A stretch of DNA of 64,000 nucleotides, from assembly GCF_001877035.1 (NCBI RefSeq), contig NZ_CP015756.1:2657001-2721000 (forward strand). Direction: 5' to 3'. The notes below the pieces were generated by a model that saw nothing but the letters and a program-made list of their open reading frames with translations, did no database searches and was not told the origin of the DNA. Numbering within the stretch: the stretch's first letter is position 1; each line of letters opens with the position of its first letter. The DNA comes from Clostridium estertheticum subsp. estertheticum (GTDB taxonomy: Bacteria; Bacillota; Clostridia; Clostridiales; Clostridiaceae). Positions 9,104 to 18,331 of this stretch are shown piece after piece. A program made the translations under genes and the position numbers.

Positions 9104-10438
9104 CTATAAACTTTCAATAACATTCATTAAATCGCGAGTTAAATTTTCCCTACTGTACTCACTAACTTTTTCCCAATTAACCTCTGTTTTTTTCTGCATA
9201 CCCTTCCAAATACAATAAGATTTGTATATCGCCACTTCAATATCATCCACTTTTTCAGGATGACAACAAAAACCAGTGTTTGTATTTAGTATTAAATCTC
9301 TAGCAACCCCTGGAGGCACAATACCGATGATATCTCGTCCACTCCTTATGTATTCAAAAAGCTTCCCTGTGTATATTCCATCGCTACCCACTCCAGCTTC
9401 AATAATTAAAAGTGTAGCAGTAGACTCTTCTAATTTCTTTAAACTCTCTTTATGTGGCAAATATGATATAAATTCAATAATATTATCATATTTAGCAACA
9501 AAAAATCTTATATCCTCTTGGGCATCTTTTCCTATTTGTCCCACAAATCTAATAGTAAGTTCATCCTGCTTTATCTTTTTTTCCATTATAAGCTTATCTA
9601 TAGCTATCAAGAAATTCTTCGGAGATCTTTTACCATATAAAGTACCATTATGAGTTATAATATATTTTTTTGCCACAAAATTCATATTAAAACCAGCAAA
9701 ATCTTCTTCGTCATATCCGTTAGTAATAACCTTAAATTTTTCTACTGACTCATCTTTATATCTATAAACAAACTCATCTATTATAGGTTTACTTACAGAT
9801 ATTACACAATCAGCCTTTTCTATTACCATTTTCTCCATCTTTTCATTTTTTATTTTAGCATATGTCGAATAATTTACAAATGGATTAGCTACCCACTGGT
9901 CGCGAAAATCTGCAATCCATGGTTGATTAGACCTTTGTTTTAATTCATAAGCAATCAAATGTCCAGTATATGGCGCCGATGTAGAATATATTACATCAAT
10001 TTTCTCATCATTAATTATTTTAAGACCTACCCTTACCGCATCTTTTTTCCAGGATATTTTATCATCAGGTATATACATATTTCTATACATATTTAATAAA
10101 TGTTTTTTTACTTTTCTCTTGATTCTAGATTTCAATGTAATCTCAGGCGTTTTTTTTATAATATTTTCTTTATTATCTATTTTAACATCAGTTACTTTTC
10201 TATTAAGAATAGAATTAACAATAAAATTTTCTTTTTGAATAGCCCTAAATACTTTTATTCCATCGGTTGATTCAAGTTTTAAAGATTCATCCTTTATAGT
10301 TCCCTTTTCATTGTTTACAGTAAGTACAAATACATTATAGCCAAATTTCTTTAGAAACTTAGCAAATTTTAATGTTCTCTGAACTCCTGCACCACCAAGT
10401 GGCGGATAAAAATAAGCTACAATTAGTATATTTTTCAT
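9104..10438 (-). CDS. GT-B glycosyltransferase (GT4-like)
   Basis: A 444-residue protein starting MKNILIVAYFYPPLGGAGVQ, the glycine-rich loop of GT4-like enzymes. ADFRDQWVANPF follows in the acceptor domain, and THNGTLYGKRSPKNF opens the C-terminal nucleotide domain. The usual EX7E donor motif is weak: the C-terminal region reads GSDGIYTGKLFEYIRSGRDI. GAGGGG lies before the ATG. Between a Wzy-like gene and wecB, it is part of the repeat-unit assembly set. Specificity is unknown. Confidence 0.8.
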   Translation of the reverse strand: MKNILIVAYFYPPLGGAGVQRTLKFAKFLKKFGYNVFVLTVNNEKGTIKDESLKLESTDGIKVFRAIQKENFIVNSILNRKVTDVKIDNKENIIKKTPEITLKSRIKRKVKKHLLNMYRNMYIPDDKISWKKDAVRVGLKIINDEKIDVIYSTSAPYTGHLIAYELKQRSNQPWIADFRDQWVANPFVNYSTYAKIKNEKMEKMVIEKADCVISVSKPIIDEFVYRYKDESVEKFKVITNGYDEEDFAGFNMNFVAKKYIITHNGTLYGKRSPKNFLIAIDKLIMEKKIKQDELTIRFVGQIGKDAQEDIRFFVAKYDNIIEFISYLPHKESLKKLEESTATLLIIEAGVGSDGIYTGKLFEYIRSGRDIIGIVPPGVARDLILNTNTGFCCHPEKVDDIEVAIYKSYCIWKGMQKKTEVNWEKVSEYSRENLTRDLMNVIESL

Positions 10439-10465
10439 TACAAACCCCTCACACTATTCAAAATC

Positions 10466-11941
10466 TTAATTAGTAGATTTTCCTTCTGGATATATCATTA
10501 ATATCATTACCACAGTAAAAACAAATGCAGGTACTACACTTAGTGGATTTGCTGAACTAATAAAAGATTGCCCTGTAATATTTCCATAAATAAATAGACA
10601 TAAGGTACCAATAATTGCAGGCCATTTAAATTCTTTAAAATCTTTCTTTTTGTTTTTAAATATATCCACTACCGACTTTAATAAGCCACCAATCCAAGCT
10701 AAGATAAATGTAAATGAAAATACGATCCCAAATTCTGTTACTAAATCAAGAACAATATTATGAGCATCTATATACATTCTTTTAGGATTACCACCATATT
10801 GTAAGTAATAATATTTGAAATGCCCTGGTCCCACACCTAAATACGTATGATCGTTAATCATCCCAAGAGCTAACGCCCATATAGGTCTTCTATTTTTAGT
10901 TTCATTTATCAATCTATTCCATAATTTAGCATTACCGCTGGCAATACCTCCCGGTGCTGTTAAATTAATTCCTGCTGTAAGATCTTCCATATCCCACCTA
11001 TGCATAACATTAAAAGTCATACAAGAAAACAGAACAATAGATATTAGTATGTACTTTTTCCAATTTTTTCTATCAATGATAATGCAGACAAAAAAGCATA
11101 TTGCTAGTGCAAAAAGAAAACCTCTTGATTTCTGACCACAAAAATTGATTACTTGAATTAATAATAATAATTTATATATTTTATTATATTTTCCTGATAA
11201 GTCCTTATTTAGAGCATAAAGTAATATAAATGGGATTACAATTAAAGTATATCCCAGCATAAAATTGCTACCTAGGACACCATAAAGATGCTGATTATTG
11301 TGCCTGAAAATCAGATTATATATTGTAACTATTATATCTGGTATTGATGATAATGTAACTCCCACACATAAATAAAACAATATATCTTTGTAAAACTCTT
11401 TATTGTTTTTCTTATAACAAAGCATTCCAATGCTATAAGTCATCACTGTAACCATACTTAGTATCACTAGTTTAAACGCTTCTAAAACATGAATACTTCT
11501 AACCGATGACATCACCGCGAGTATTAACAATATAACATAGATCACACTTATCTTTTTATATTTTATTGTAAGTCTTGAAAAATCAAATTCGCCCCTTTTA
11601 TATCCACGAATCATAGGGATTAAATATATAGCAAAGTAAACTATATATAAGACTTGACCTATTTGATCCATATTCAACCTATGCATAATATAAAACACCA
11701 TAGGTATTATGGGCATTGATATAGCGTAAATTTTACTTGCTGTAATAAAATCCTTAAACATTAAAATAAGACTACAAATTACAAATAGGGTTACAAATAT
11801 ACTACTTAGGAACATAAGTATATTTGATGTACCAATCTTTATAAATAGTCCTAATTCTATAACCACATATAACCCTAGAATTATATACATATTTTTCTTC
11901 AAATAATTAAAATAACCTTTAAGCTCTTCAATAAATTCCAT
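10466..11941 (-). CDS. O-antigen ligase/polymerase-family membrane protein (second of two)
   Basis: A 491-residue protein with about twelve hydrophobic helices. The periplasmic-loop signature GVGPGHFKYYYLQYGG is followed by YIDAHNIVLDLVTEFGI, placing it in the Wzy/O-antigen-ligase family. It is larger than the 414-residue relative at 5399-6643 and not closely similar to it, so the two are not recent duplicates. Its start overlaps the end of the deacetylase-like gene by 14 bases, with GGAGGA before the ATG, indicating coupled translation. It is the best candidate for repeat-unit polymerase because it lies nearest Wzx and the transferases. Confidence 0.83.
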   Translation of the reverse strand: MEFIEELKGYFNYLKKNMYIILGLYVVIELGLFIKIGTSNILMFLSSIFVTLFVICSLILMFKDFITASKIYAISMPIIPMVFYIMHRLNMDQIGQVLYIVYFAIYLIPMIRGYKRGEFDFSRLTIKYKKISVIYVILLILAVMSSVRSIHVLEAFKLVILSMVTVMTYSIGMLCYKKNNKEFYKDILFYLCVGVTLSSIPDIIVTIYNLIFRHNNQHLYGVLGSNFMLGYTLIVIPFILLYALNKDLSGKYNKIYKLLLLIQVINFCGQKSRGFLFALAICFFVCIIIDRKNWKKYILISIVLFSCMTFNVMHRWDMEDLTAGINLTAPGGIASGNAKLWNRLINETKNRRPIWALALGMINDHTYLGVGPGHFKYYYLQYGGNPKRMYIDAHNIVLDLVTEFGIVFSFTFILAWIGGLLKSVVDIFKNKKKDFKEFKWPAIIGTLCLFIYGNITGQSFISSANPLSVVPAFVFTVVMILMIYPEGKSTN

Positions 11942-13385
11942 TTTCGTCCTCCAATATACTTTTCTCGTATTTTAAAATTATATTTTCTCCACTAGTAACA
12001 TCACAATTGCAAGTTTTAATATAATCATAAAACCACTGAAATATATCTCTAGAATGAATATTATATTCCTTTGAAATTGCAGAATTATGCCACAATAAAA
12101 CAAAAATACCATTATGAATCTCAACCTTTTGAATCAATTCCTTAATATACTTTATGGACTCTTCAAAATCTAAGTGCATGTATTGCATTAAAGATCCATC
12201 CATAACTATTAAAGGTATTTCCCATATGTCCATAATTCGGTCATTAGCTAAGTCATATGGTTTATAAGGAAGACAGTACCCCACCTTAAACCCTGCTTTA
12301 TCTGGAAAACATAAAGTTGTATCATAGTTTATACCATTTTTTTCTTGAATAGCCCAAGTTTTTTGAGCGTTAAAACTTAAATAATGCTGCCGAATCCCTA
12401 TTTTATCAGTCTTATTAAATTCTTTTTTAAATATTGAAAGTTCCTTATTAAATAAAGATTCATCAGACGCCGTACCAAGCCCTGGATGGAACCCAATTTC
12501 ACTGTTACCTTGAACTACTTCTTTTATGATCTCTTTAACTTTTTTATTTCTAGGGCTATAGCCTTTACCATTTGTCATAAAATAAAAACTAGAATTATAC
12601 CCCTTATCTTTTTCCATTTTTAGAATCATATCAAAAGTATCACAAGGATCCTCCTGTATTTTAAACAAATTTGTAGCTACATACCCCTTTATCCTTTTTA
12701 CAACATCTAATGGCCTTTTGTCTATCAATAAAACACTTAGTTGAAGTCTTACCTCACGCCGAAAGCTAAAGTATTTACTTACCACATCAACATCATGTGA
12801 CAATAATACTTGAAATTTTTTATCCACCCATAAATTTTTCTTTTTAATGTTTAAATTATAGCAGATATTTAATGTATCGACAAACCATTGAATACTTTCG
12901 TTAACTACAGGCCTATTAAGCAACTCATTTTTATACAATATACTTTTTTCAATGTTAAACCTACCATATTTATCATACTCATCTATTATATATTCCTCAT
13001 AGCAAGTTAAAAAGAAAAAGCTCATTTGAATAATATCTATGTTAATAATAATTTGATCTTTTATTTTTTTCTTAAAATAATTTTCGCCTTTATTATTAAA
13101 AAATACAGGTAATCCTTCATAGAATAAAACATCTGTAGGAATAGATTTTAAAGTCAAATAATCTTGTGAAAATAAAGGACCTTCTAATAATACCACATGT
13201 TCATCATCAGTAGTGCCCGTATTGCCATAAGATATTATTAAATCAAATTCCTGCTTTAAATACTTAAAATCTCTTGAGCTTATTACGAATACCTCTATAT
13301 CATAATCCTGGAATATAGTGTTTACGACATATTCTATTTGATTCTTAAAACCTTCATTAGAATATATAAATGCTATTTTTTTCAT
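11928..13385 (-). CDS. Polysaccharide-deacetylase-like protein with unusual N-terminal domain
   Basis: A 485-residue soluble protein. Residues from about 205 resemble the NodB/CE4 barrel: LLSHDVDVV in place of the usual DD motif, EIGFHPGLGT as the probable second metal-binding region, and VLLWHNSAI near the end. The first 200 residues (beginning MKKIAFIYSNEGFKNQI) do not resemble a catalytic domain I know in detail; such N-terminal regions accompany this deacetylase type in polysaccharide loci. It may de-N- or de-O-acetylate a precursor in the cytosol, as no signal peptide is visible. Activity is uncertain because the CE4 motifs are divergent. Confidence 0.7.
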   Translation of the reverse strand: MKKIAFIYSNEGFKNQIEYVVNTIFQDYDIEVFVISSRDFKYLKQEFDLIISYGNTGTTDDEHVVLLEGPLFSQDYLTLKSIPTDVLFYEGLPVFFNNKGENYFKKKIKDQIIINIDIIQMSFFFLTCYEEYIIDEYDKYGRFNIEKSILYKNELLNRPVVNESIQWFVDTLNICYNLNIKKKNLWVDKKFQVLLSHDVDVVSKYFSFRREVRLQLSVLLIDKRPLDVVKRIKGYVATNLFKIQEDPCDTFDMILKMEKDKGYNSSFYFMTNGKGYSPRNKKVKEIIKEVVQGNSEIGFHPGLGTASDESLFNKELSIFKKEFNKTDKIGIRQHYLSFNAQKTWAIQEKNGINYDTTLCFPDKAGFKVGYCLPYKPYDLANDRIMDIWEIPLIVMDGSLMQYMHLDFEESIKYIKELIQKVEIHNGIFVLLWHNSAISKEYNIHSRDIFQWFYDYIKTCNCDVTSGENIILKYEKSILEDENGIY

Positions 13386-13487
13386 TTAAAGACACCCATC
13401 TCTCCAATTTCTACTATATATAATAATTATTTCTCTTTTTTAAATTTTTTAATAATTATTAACGTAACGTACTACATTATAATATTA

Positions 13488-14567
13488 CTATTTATTAACA
13501 TTTTCAAGTGTTTTATATGTATCGTTCATGATTTTTGCATTTTCACACCAATTATACTTCTCCAGCACTAGTTTTCTCGCATTTTTCGAAAATTCCTTCA
13601 TTTGCTCTTCATTTTCGATTATTTTCATAAGTTTTAACTCTATATCCTCGCTATTTTTTTGCTTTATTACAAAACCGTTATAGTTGTTAATAATTATCTC
13701 TTTTAATCCGCCTACTTCCGTAGCAATTATTGGTCGTCCACAAGCACAAGCCTCAACAGCCGAAACTCCAAAACTTTCACTTAAGGATGGCAGACATACT
13801 ATATCCATCATATTTATGTATTCTGGTACTTTTTCATTATCTATTTGTCCCGCAAATGTAACATTAGAATTTATATCTAATTTATTTACTAAAGTTTCAA
13901 GTTTCATTCTTTGAGTCCCATCTCCAACAATTAAAAGTCTTAACTCTTTGGTTCCACGATATTTTCGTAAAAGAAGCGCAAATCCTTCAATAAGATAATT
14001 TAATCCGTATATTTTTTCTAATCCCTTAATTACACCAATGGTAATATTGTTACTATTTAGTATGGGTATGTTACATTTAAATTTATCTATATCTACACCA
14101 AATGGGGTTATTATAATTTCTTTCTTATAATATTTTTTTGTTTCATCAGCCATATTATGACTGGTAGAACATACTTTGTCCGCACCCTTCAATATGTATT
14201 TAAGTAACAATTCTTTTGCTTTATTTTTTTTAGGAAACTCATACACATCACTACCCCAAACGGATATTACAAAAGGATGAAAATTACACATTCTCCCGTA
14301 AAGCCCATAGCTAGTAGCATAATGACTATGTAATATATCTGGATTAATGTATTTAACTAGTTTTTTAACATCTTTAATTAATAAAAAATAACCTAGTTTA
14401 TTTGTAGAACTACTTCTTAGCACATGCACATATACATTGCTTTCATACGCATAATCTGCTTCCCGCATTGAAATTATATGTATTTCCTTGTAAATATTAG
14501 AAAAATACTTAACCCATTTTCTAGTATGTATACTATGTGCATCTGCTAAGAAACAAATTTTGTCCAT
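13488..14567 (-). CDS. GT4-family glycosyltransferase
   Basis: A 359-residue GT-B retaining glycosyltransferase. The N-terminal domain has ADAHSIHTRKWVKYFS, HSHYATSYGLYGRM and VISVWGSDVYEFPK. The C-terminal domain has LLIVGDGTQRMKLE and the donor motif SESFGVSAVEACACGRP, a clear EX7E arrangement. GGAGGA precedes the ATG. It lies downstream of the two 572-residue paralogues and upstream of the deacetylase-like gene. Sugar donor unknown. Confidence 0.88.
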   Translation of the reverse strand: MDKICFLADAHSIHTRKWVKYFSNIYKEIHIISMREADYAYESNVYVHVLRSSSTNKLGYFLLIKDVKKLVKYINPDILHSHYATSYGLYGRMCNFHPFVISVWGSDVYEFPKKNKAKELLLKYILKGADKVCSTSHNMADETKKYYKKEIIITPFGVDIDKFKCNIPILNSNNITIGVIKGLEKIYGLNYLIEGFALLLRKYRGTKELRLLIVGDGTQRMKLETLVNKLDINSNVTFAGQIDNEKVPEYINMMDIVCLPSLSESFGVSAVEACACGRPIIATEVGGLKEIIINNYNGFVIKQKNSEDIELKLMKIIENEEQMKEFSKNARKLVLEKYNWCENAKIMNDTYKTLENVNK

Positions 14568-14673
14568 AGATTTCCTCCTATACTTTTACTATTTAAGTGT
14601 AATTTAAATCTTAGAGAATTAATTAATAACTGCTAATTGCTCATTCTTAATTGTTTGTCAAATGTTACTAAAG

Positions 14674-16392
14674 TCAGTTTTCTATAACATTTATTATCCT
14701 CTCTGTTACTTTTCCATCCAATTTGTAAAAATTTTCATGGATATAATTTTGAATATCTTTATTTAGCGGCATTTCCTCTTTATTAATTTTAACCATGTAT
14801 TCTAAAAGCTCATTTTCATCCTTAACTCCAAATGATACACCATCTTTAACAAATCCACCGTTATCATTATATTTAGGAAGCAATATACATATAGAAGGTT
14901 TATTCATAAGCGCCGCTTCTACAACTACTGTTGAATGAACACTTATTACCAAATCGCTCCATTTAATTAATTCGTATAAATCTCCATCCTTTATCATCTT
15001 ACAGTTTTTAATTTGAAATTTCTCAACAACTTTTTCATAAAATTCAAAACTTAAATCTGCTGGATGAAGTTTTATAATTAATTCATAATCATCCTTCATC
15101 AAACTCAATGCTTTAAATAACATTAAAGTAGCAGGTTCTAGTAGATCCCTAAATGGTTGTGTGGCATATAATATTTTCAGTGATCCACTTTTTTTATCAA
15201 TTTTTAAATATCCACTTTGAACTAGATGGTCTGTTCTTACCTGCCCAACAACATTAATATTCTTTTCATTGTATACATTTGTATGAGAAATCAATAATTC
15301 TTTAAACTTATCTCCCCATAAGAATGTATGTTTTGGAACTAACAACTCTTTGAATTTTGAAGTAATTATATAAGTAGATGCAGTATCATTAATTATTCCA
15401 TGTTGCACAGCATAGGTGCCTATTTTGAGTCTATTGCCTGCTGCTATAAAACATCGTGCTCTGTCTCCCTCACCAACTACTAAGCATTTTTTAATCTTAA
15501 ATTTTTTAATGATTTTCTCAGCTAATATTAGTTCATATAAATATGAATAATAGTTTTTTCTAACATCCTTTAATATATATTTCAACATAATGTTTCTAAG
15601 ATCCAATTTATTAAAATGGAAATCAAATTTATCTATATAAATTAAATTATCAACTACTAAACTATTATTTACATTTTTTTTAGCAGTAAGCCTCTTGTAA
15701 ATCACAAATAATTCAAATGGCACAAAATTTTCATGATAATTTCTAGTTTTATCTATGATATATTTATTGTTTAAATTTTGAATATTTAAAATATTATAGG
15801 TTTTTTTCAGCTTTTCAATAACGCCACCTAATTGAGTATCGTAATACTCATTTTCATTCCCTTTTATTGGGTTTAAATCTGCCGCACGTGACATAACCAA
15901 AAATGACTCTTTATAATTTTTTTTATTCAATAATGAGTTATTTAATAAAAATTTACAATAACTTCCTATTCCCCTAATAAACCGTCTAAGTAGTTTGCCT
16001 TTATTTATGGCTGGAATGTTCTTTTTATTATCAATTTTCTCACATTTAATGTTGAATACCTCTGCGCAAACCTTTGCCATAATGTCGTCATCTGTTTGTA
16101 CTTCTAATTCTTCACTTATTTTATCCTGCGTATTTCTTATAACCATAATACAAAAAATGAAACCATTCAACTTTCTGTATATGCTAGGTCTATCAAAAAT
16201 ATATAATGGCACATTATCGTATAAATATAATTCTTCTAATTTTAACCCGTTAACATTTTGATTTTCCAAGTAAGTCAAATAACCAAAAGCTTCTTTTTCT
16301 GTATTAGTTTTTTCTATGTGTTCAAATAAATCCAGAATTTGACCATCTACTATTAATTCTTTTTTTTGCGCGGTATATATTAATTTAACCAT
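14674..16392 (-). CDS. Putative sialyltransferase-like GT-B protein, paralogue B of a tandem pair
   Basis: 572 residues, same length as its upstream neighbour (16589-18307) and highly similar, especially over the last 150 residues. The C-terminal half looks like a GT-B transferase: CLVVGEGDRARCFIAAGN, YAVQHGIINDTAS, then IIKLHPADLSFEF (an HP motif) and VISVHSTVVVEAALMNKPS (an S-x-x-S-T motif). HP and SS/ST motifs are hallmarks of bacterial sialyltransferase and Kdo-transferase-like families. Because the same locus makes a nonulosonic acid, transfer of legionaminate is a reasonable inference, not shown. The N-terminal 180 residues have no match I recognise. GGAG precedes the ATG. Confidence 0.7.
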   Translation of the reverse strand: MVKLIYTAQKKELIVDGQILDLFEHIEKTNTEKEAFGYLTYLENQNVNGLKLEELYLYDNVPLYIFDRPSIYRKLNGFIFCIMVIRNTQDKISEELEVQTDDDIMAKVCAEVFNIKCEKIDNKKNIPAINKGKLLRRFIRGIGSYCKFLLNNSLLNKKNYKESFLVMSRAADLNPIKGNENEYYDTQLGGVIEKLKKTYNILNIQNLNNKYIIDKTRNYHENFVPFELFVIYKRLTAKKNVNNSLVVDNLIYIDKFDFHFNKLDLRNIMLKYILKDVRKNYYSYLYELILAEKIIKKFKIKKCLVVGEGDRARCFIAAGNRLKIGTYAVQHGIINDTASTYIITSKFKELLVPKHTFLWGDKFKELLISHTNVYNEKNINVVGQVRTDHLVQSGYLKIDKKSGSLKILYATQPFRDLLEPATLMLFKALSLMKDDYELIIKLHPADLSFEFYEKVVEKFQIKNCKMIKDGDLYELIKWSDLVISVHSTVVVEAALMNKPSICILLPKYNDNGGFVKDGVSFGVKDENELLEYMVKINKEEMPLNKDIQNYIHENFYKLDGKVTERIINVIEN

Positions 16393-16588
16393 TAAACTCC
16401 ATCCTAATTTTTCGACTTATCCGTTTTTACAATTATTGGTTGTACGATCAACCCCTACCCTATAATCGAAAATTTAATTAAAGCGTGTCTATTTATTTAA
16501 TTTTACCTCAAAGTTTATTTTAACATTTTAACAAATGTATATATCTCACAAGATTCATTTTGAAAAAATGTTCTGCCTTAACTCTTCT

Positions 16589-18307
16589 TTAGTTTTCTAT
16601 AATATCTACTATCCTCTTCGTTACTTTTCCATCTACCATATAGAAATTTTCCTGAATATAATTTTGAATGTTTAAGTTTAGTGTTATATGCTCTAAATTA
16701 ATTTTAACCATATAAGCTAAAAGTTCATTTTCATCCTTAACTCCAAAGGATAACCCATCTTTAACAAAACCTCCAGCATCATTATATTTGGGAAGTAATA
16801 TACATATAGAAGGTTTATTCATAAGAGCTGCTTCTACAACTACTGTTGAATGTACACTTATTATCAAATCACTCCATTTAATTAATTCGTACAAATCCCC
16901 ATCCTTCATTACTTTACAGTTTTTAATGTGAAACTTTTCTACCATATCTTCATAAAACTCAAAACATAAATCTCCAGGATGAAGTTTTATAATTAATTCA
17001 TAATCTTCCTTCATTAAAGTTAATGCCTTAAATAGCATTAAAGTAGCAGGTTCTAGTAAATCTCTAAAATGTTGAGTGGCATAAAATATTTTCAGAGGGC
17101 CACTTCTTTTAGAACTTTTCAAATATCCATTTTGAACTAAATGGTCTGTTCTTACTTGGCCTACTACATTAATATTTTCTTTTTTATATATATTTGTATG
17201 TCCTATTAGTAACTCCTTATATTTTTCACCCCATACAAAGGTGTTTTTAGCCACTAAAACTGCTTTATAGTTTGAATTTATAATATATGGTGAGGATGTT
17301 TCATTTATTATGCCATGTTGAATCGCATAGGTATCTACATTCAACTTATTTCCTGCAGCTATAAAACATCTTCCTCTGTCCCCTTCTCCTGCTATTAAAC
17401 ATTTTTTAATTTTAAATTTATTAATAAGTTTCTCGGCTACTAAAAATTCATGTAAATAAGAAATATAACTTTTTCTTAAGTCCTTCATTACGAAATCTAA
17501 AAGTATACTTTTAAGATCAAGTTCATGAAAATGAAAATCCAATTTTTCTAAATAACTTAAATTATCTACTAACAAATTATTATCTACAAACTTTCTAGCC
17601 TTAAGCTTTTTATAAAAGACAAGCAATTCAAAAGGTACAAAATCTTCATTACAATTCAATGTTTTATCTATGACGTACTTATTATTTAGTAGTTGGAAAT
17701 TTAATATATTATAATTTGCTTTTAATTCCTCTATAACCATTCCTAATTGAGTATCACAATAGCCCATACTATTACCCTTAACAAGATTTAAATCTAAAGC
17801 ATGGGAGATAACCAAAAATGTACTCTTATCATTTTTCTTTTTTAATATGGCATATTTGAATATAAATCTACAATAATTTTTTATACCTCTAGTTAACCTT
17901 CTAAATAATTTAACTTTACTTACAGCTTCAACATTTTTTTCAGTATAGACTTTCTCACATTTAAGATTGAATATCTCTAAACAAACCTTTTCCATAAAAT
18001 CATCATCTGTTTTAACCGTTAATTCTTCATTTATTTTATCTTGTGTCTTTTTTATGATGATAATACAGAAAACTAAACCATTTAATTTTCTATATATGGT
18101 AGGTCTATTAAAAATATATAGCGGTATATTGTCATATAAATACATATCCTCTAATTTTAGCCCATTAACTTTTTGATTTTCCAAGTAAGTTAAATATTTG
18201 AAAGCTTCCTCTTCAACTTTTATATTTCCTATATATTCAAATAATTCTATACTCTTACCATCTATTATCAATTCTTTTTTCTGTGCTGTATAAATTAGTT
18301 TAACCAT
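16589..18307 (-). CDS. Putative sialyltransferase-like GT-B protein, paralogue A of a tandem pair
   Basis: 572 residues. It shares with the downstream copy the start MVKLIYTAQKKELI, the GEGDRGRCFIAAGNKL and QHGIIN segments, the HP motif (IIKLHPGDLCFEF) and IISVHSTVVVEAALMNKPS. Differences concentrate in residues 110-400, where the acceptor-binding region of a GT-B protein would be expected. That suggests duplication followed by change in acceptor or linkage. It follows wzx directly by 24 bases. No signal peptide or membrane helix is evident, so it should act at the cytosolic face on lipid-linked glycan. Function is inferred from motifs and context only. Confidence 0.7.
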   Translation of the reverse strand: MVKLIYTAQKKELIIDGKSIELFEYIGNIKVEEEAFKYLTYLENQKVNGLKLEDMYLYDNIPLYIFNRPTIYRKLNGLVFCIIIIKKTQDKINEELTVKTDDDFMEKVCLEIFNLKCEKVYTEKNVEAVSKVKLFRRLTRGIKNYCRFIFKYAILKKKNDKSTFLVISHALDLNLVKGNSMGYCDTQLGMVIEELKANYNILNFQLLNNKYVIDKTLNCNEDFVPFELLVFYKKLKARKFVDNNLLVDNLSYLEKLDFHFHELDLKSILLDFVMKDLRKSYISYLHEFLVAEKLINKFKIKKCLIAGEGDRGRCFIAAGNKLNVDTYAIQHGIINETSSPYIINSNYKAVLVAKNTFVWGEKYKELLIGHTNIYKKENINVVGQVRTDHLVQNGYLKSSKRSGPLKIFYATQHFRDLLEPATLMLFKALTLMKEDYELIIKLHPGDLCFEFYEDMVEKFHIKNCKVMKDGDLYELIKWSDLIISVHSTVVVEAALMNKPSICILLPKYNDAGGFVKDGLSFGVKDENELLAYMVKINLEHITLNLNIQNYIQENFYMVDGKVTKRIVDIIEN

Positions 18308-18331
18308 TAAATTCCATCCTACTTTTTAAAT

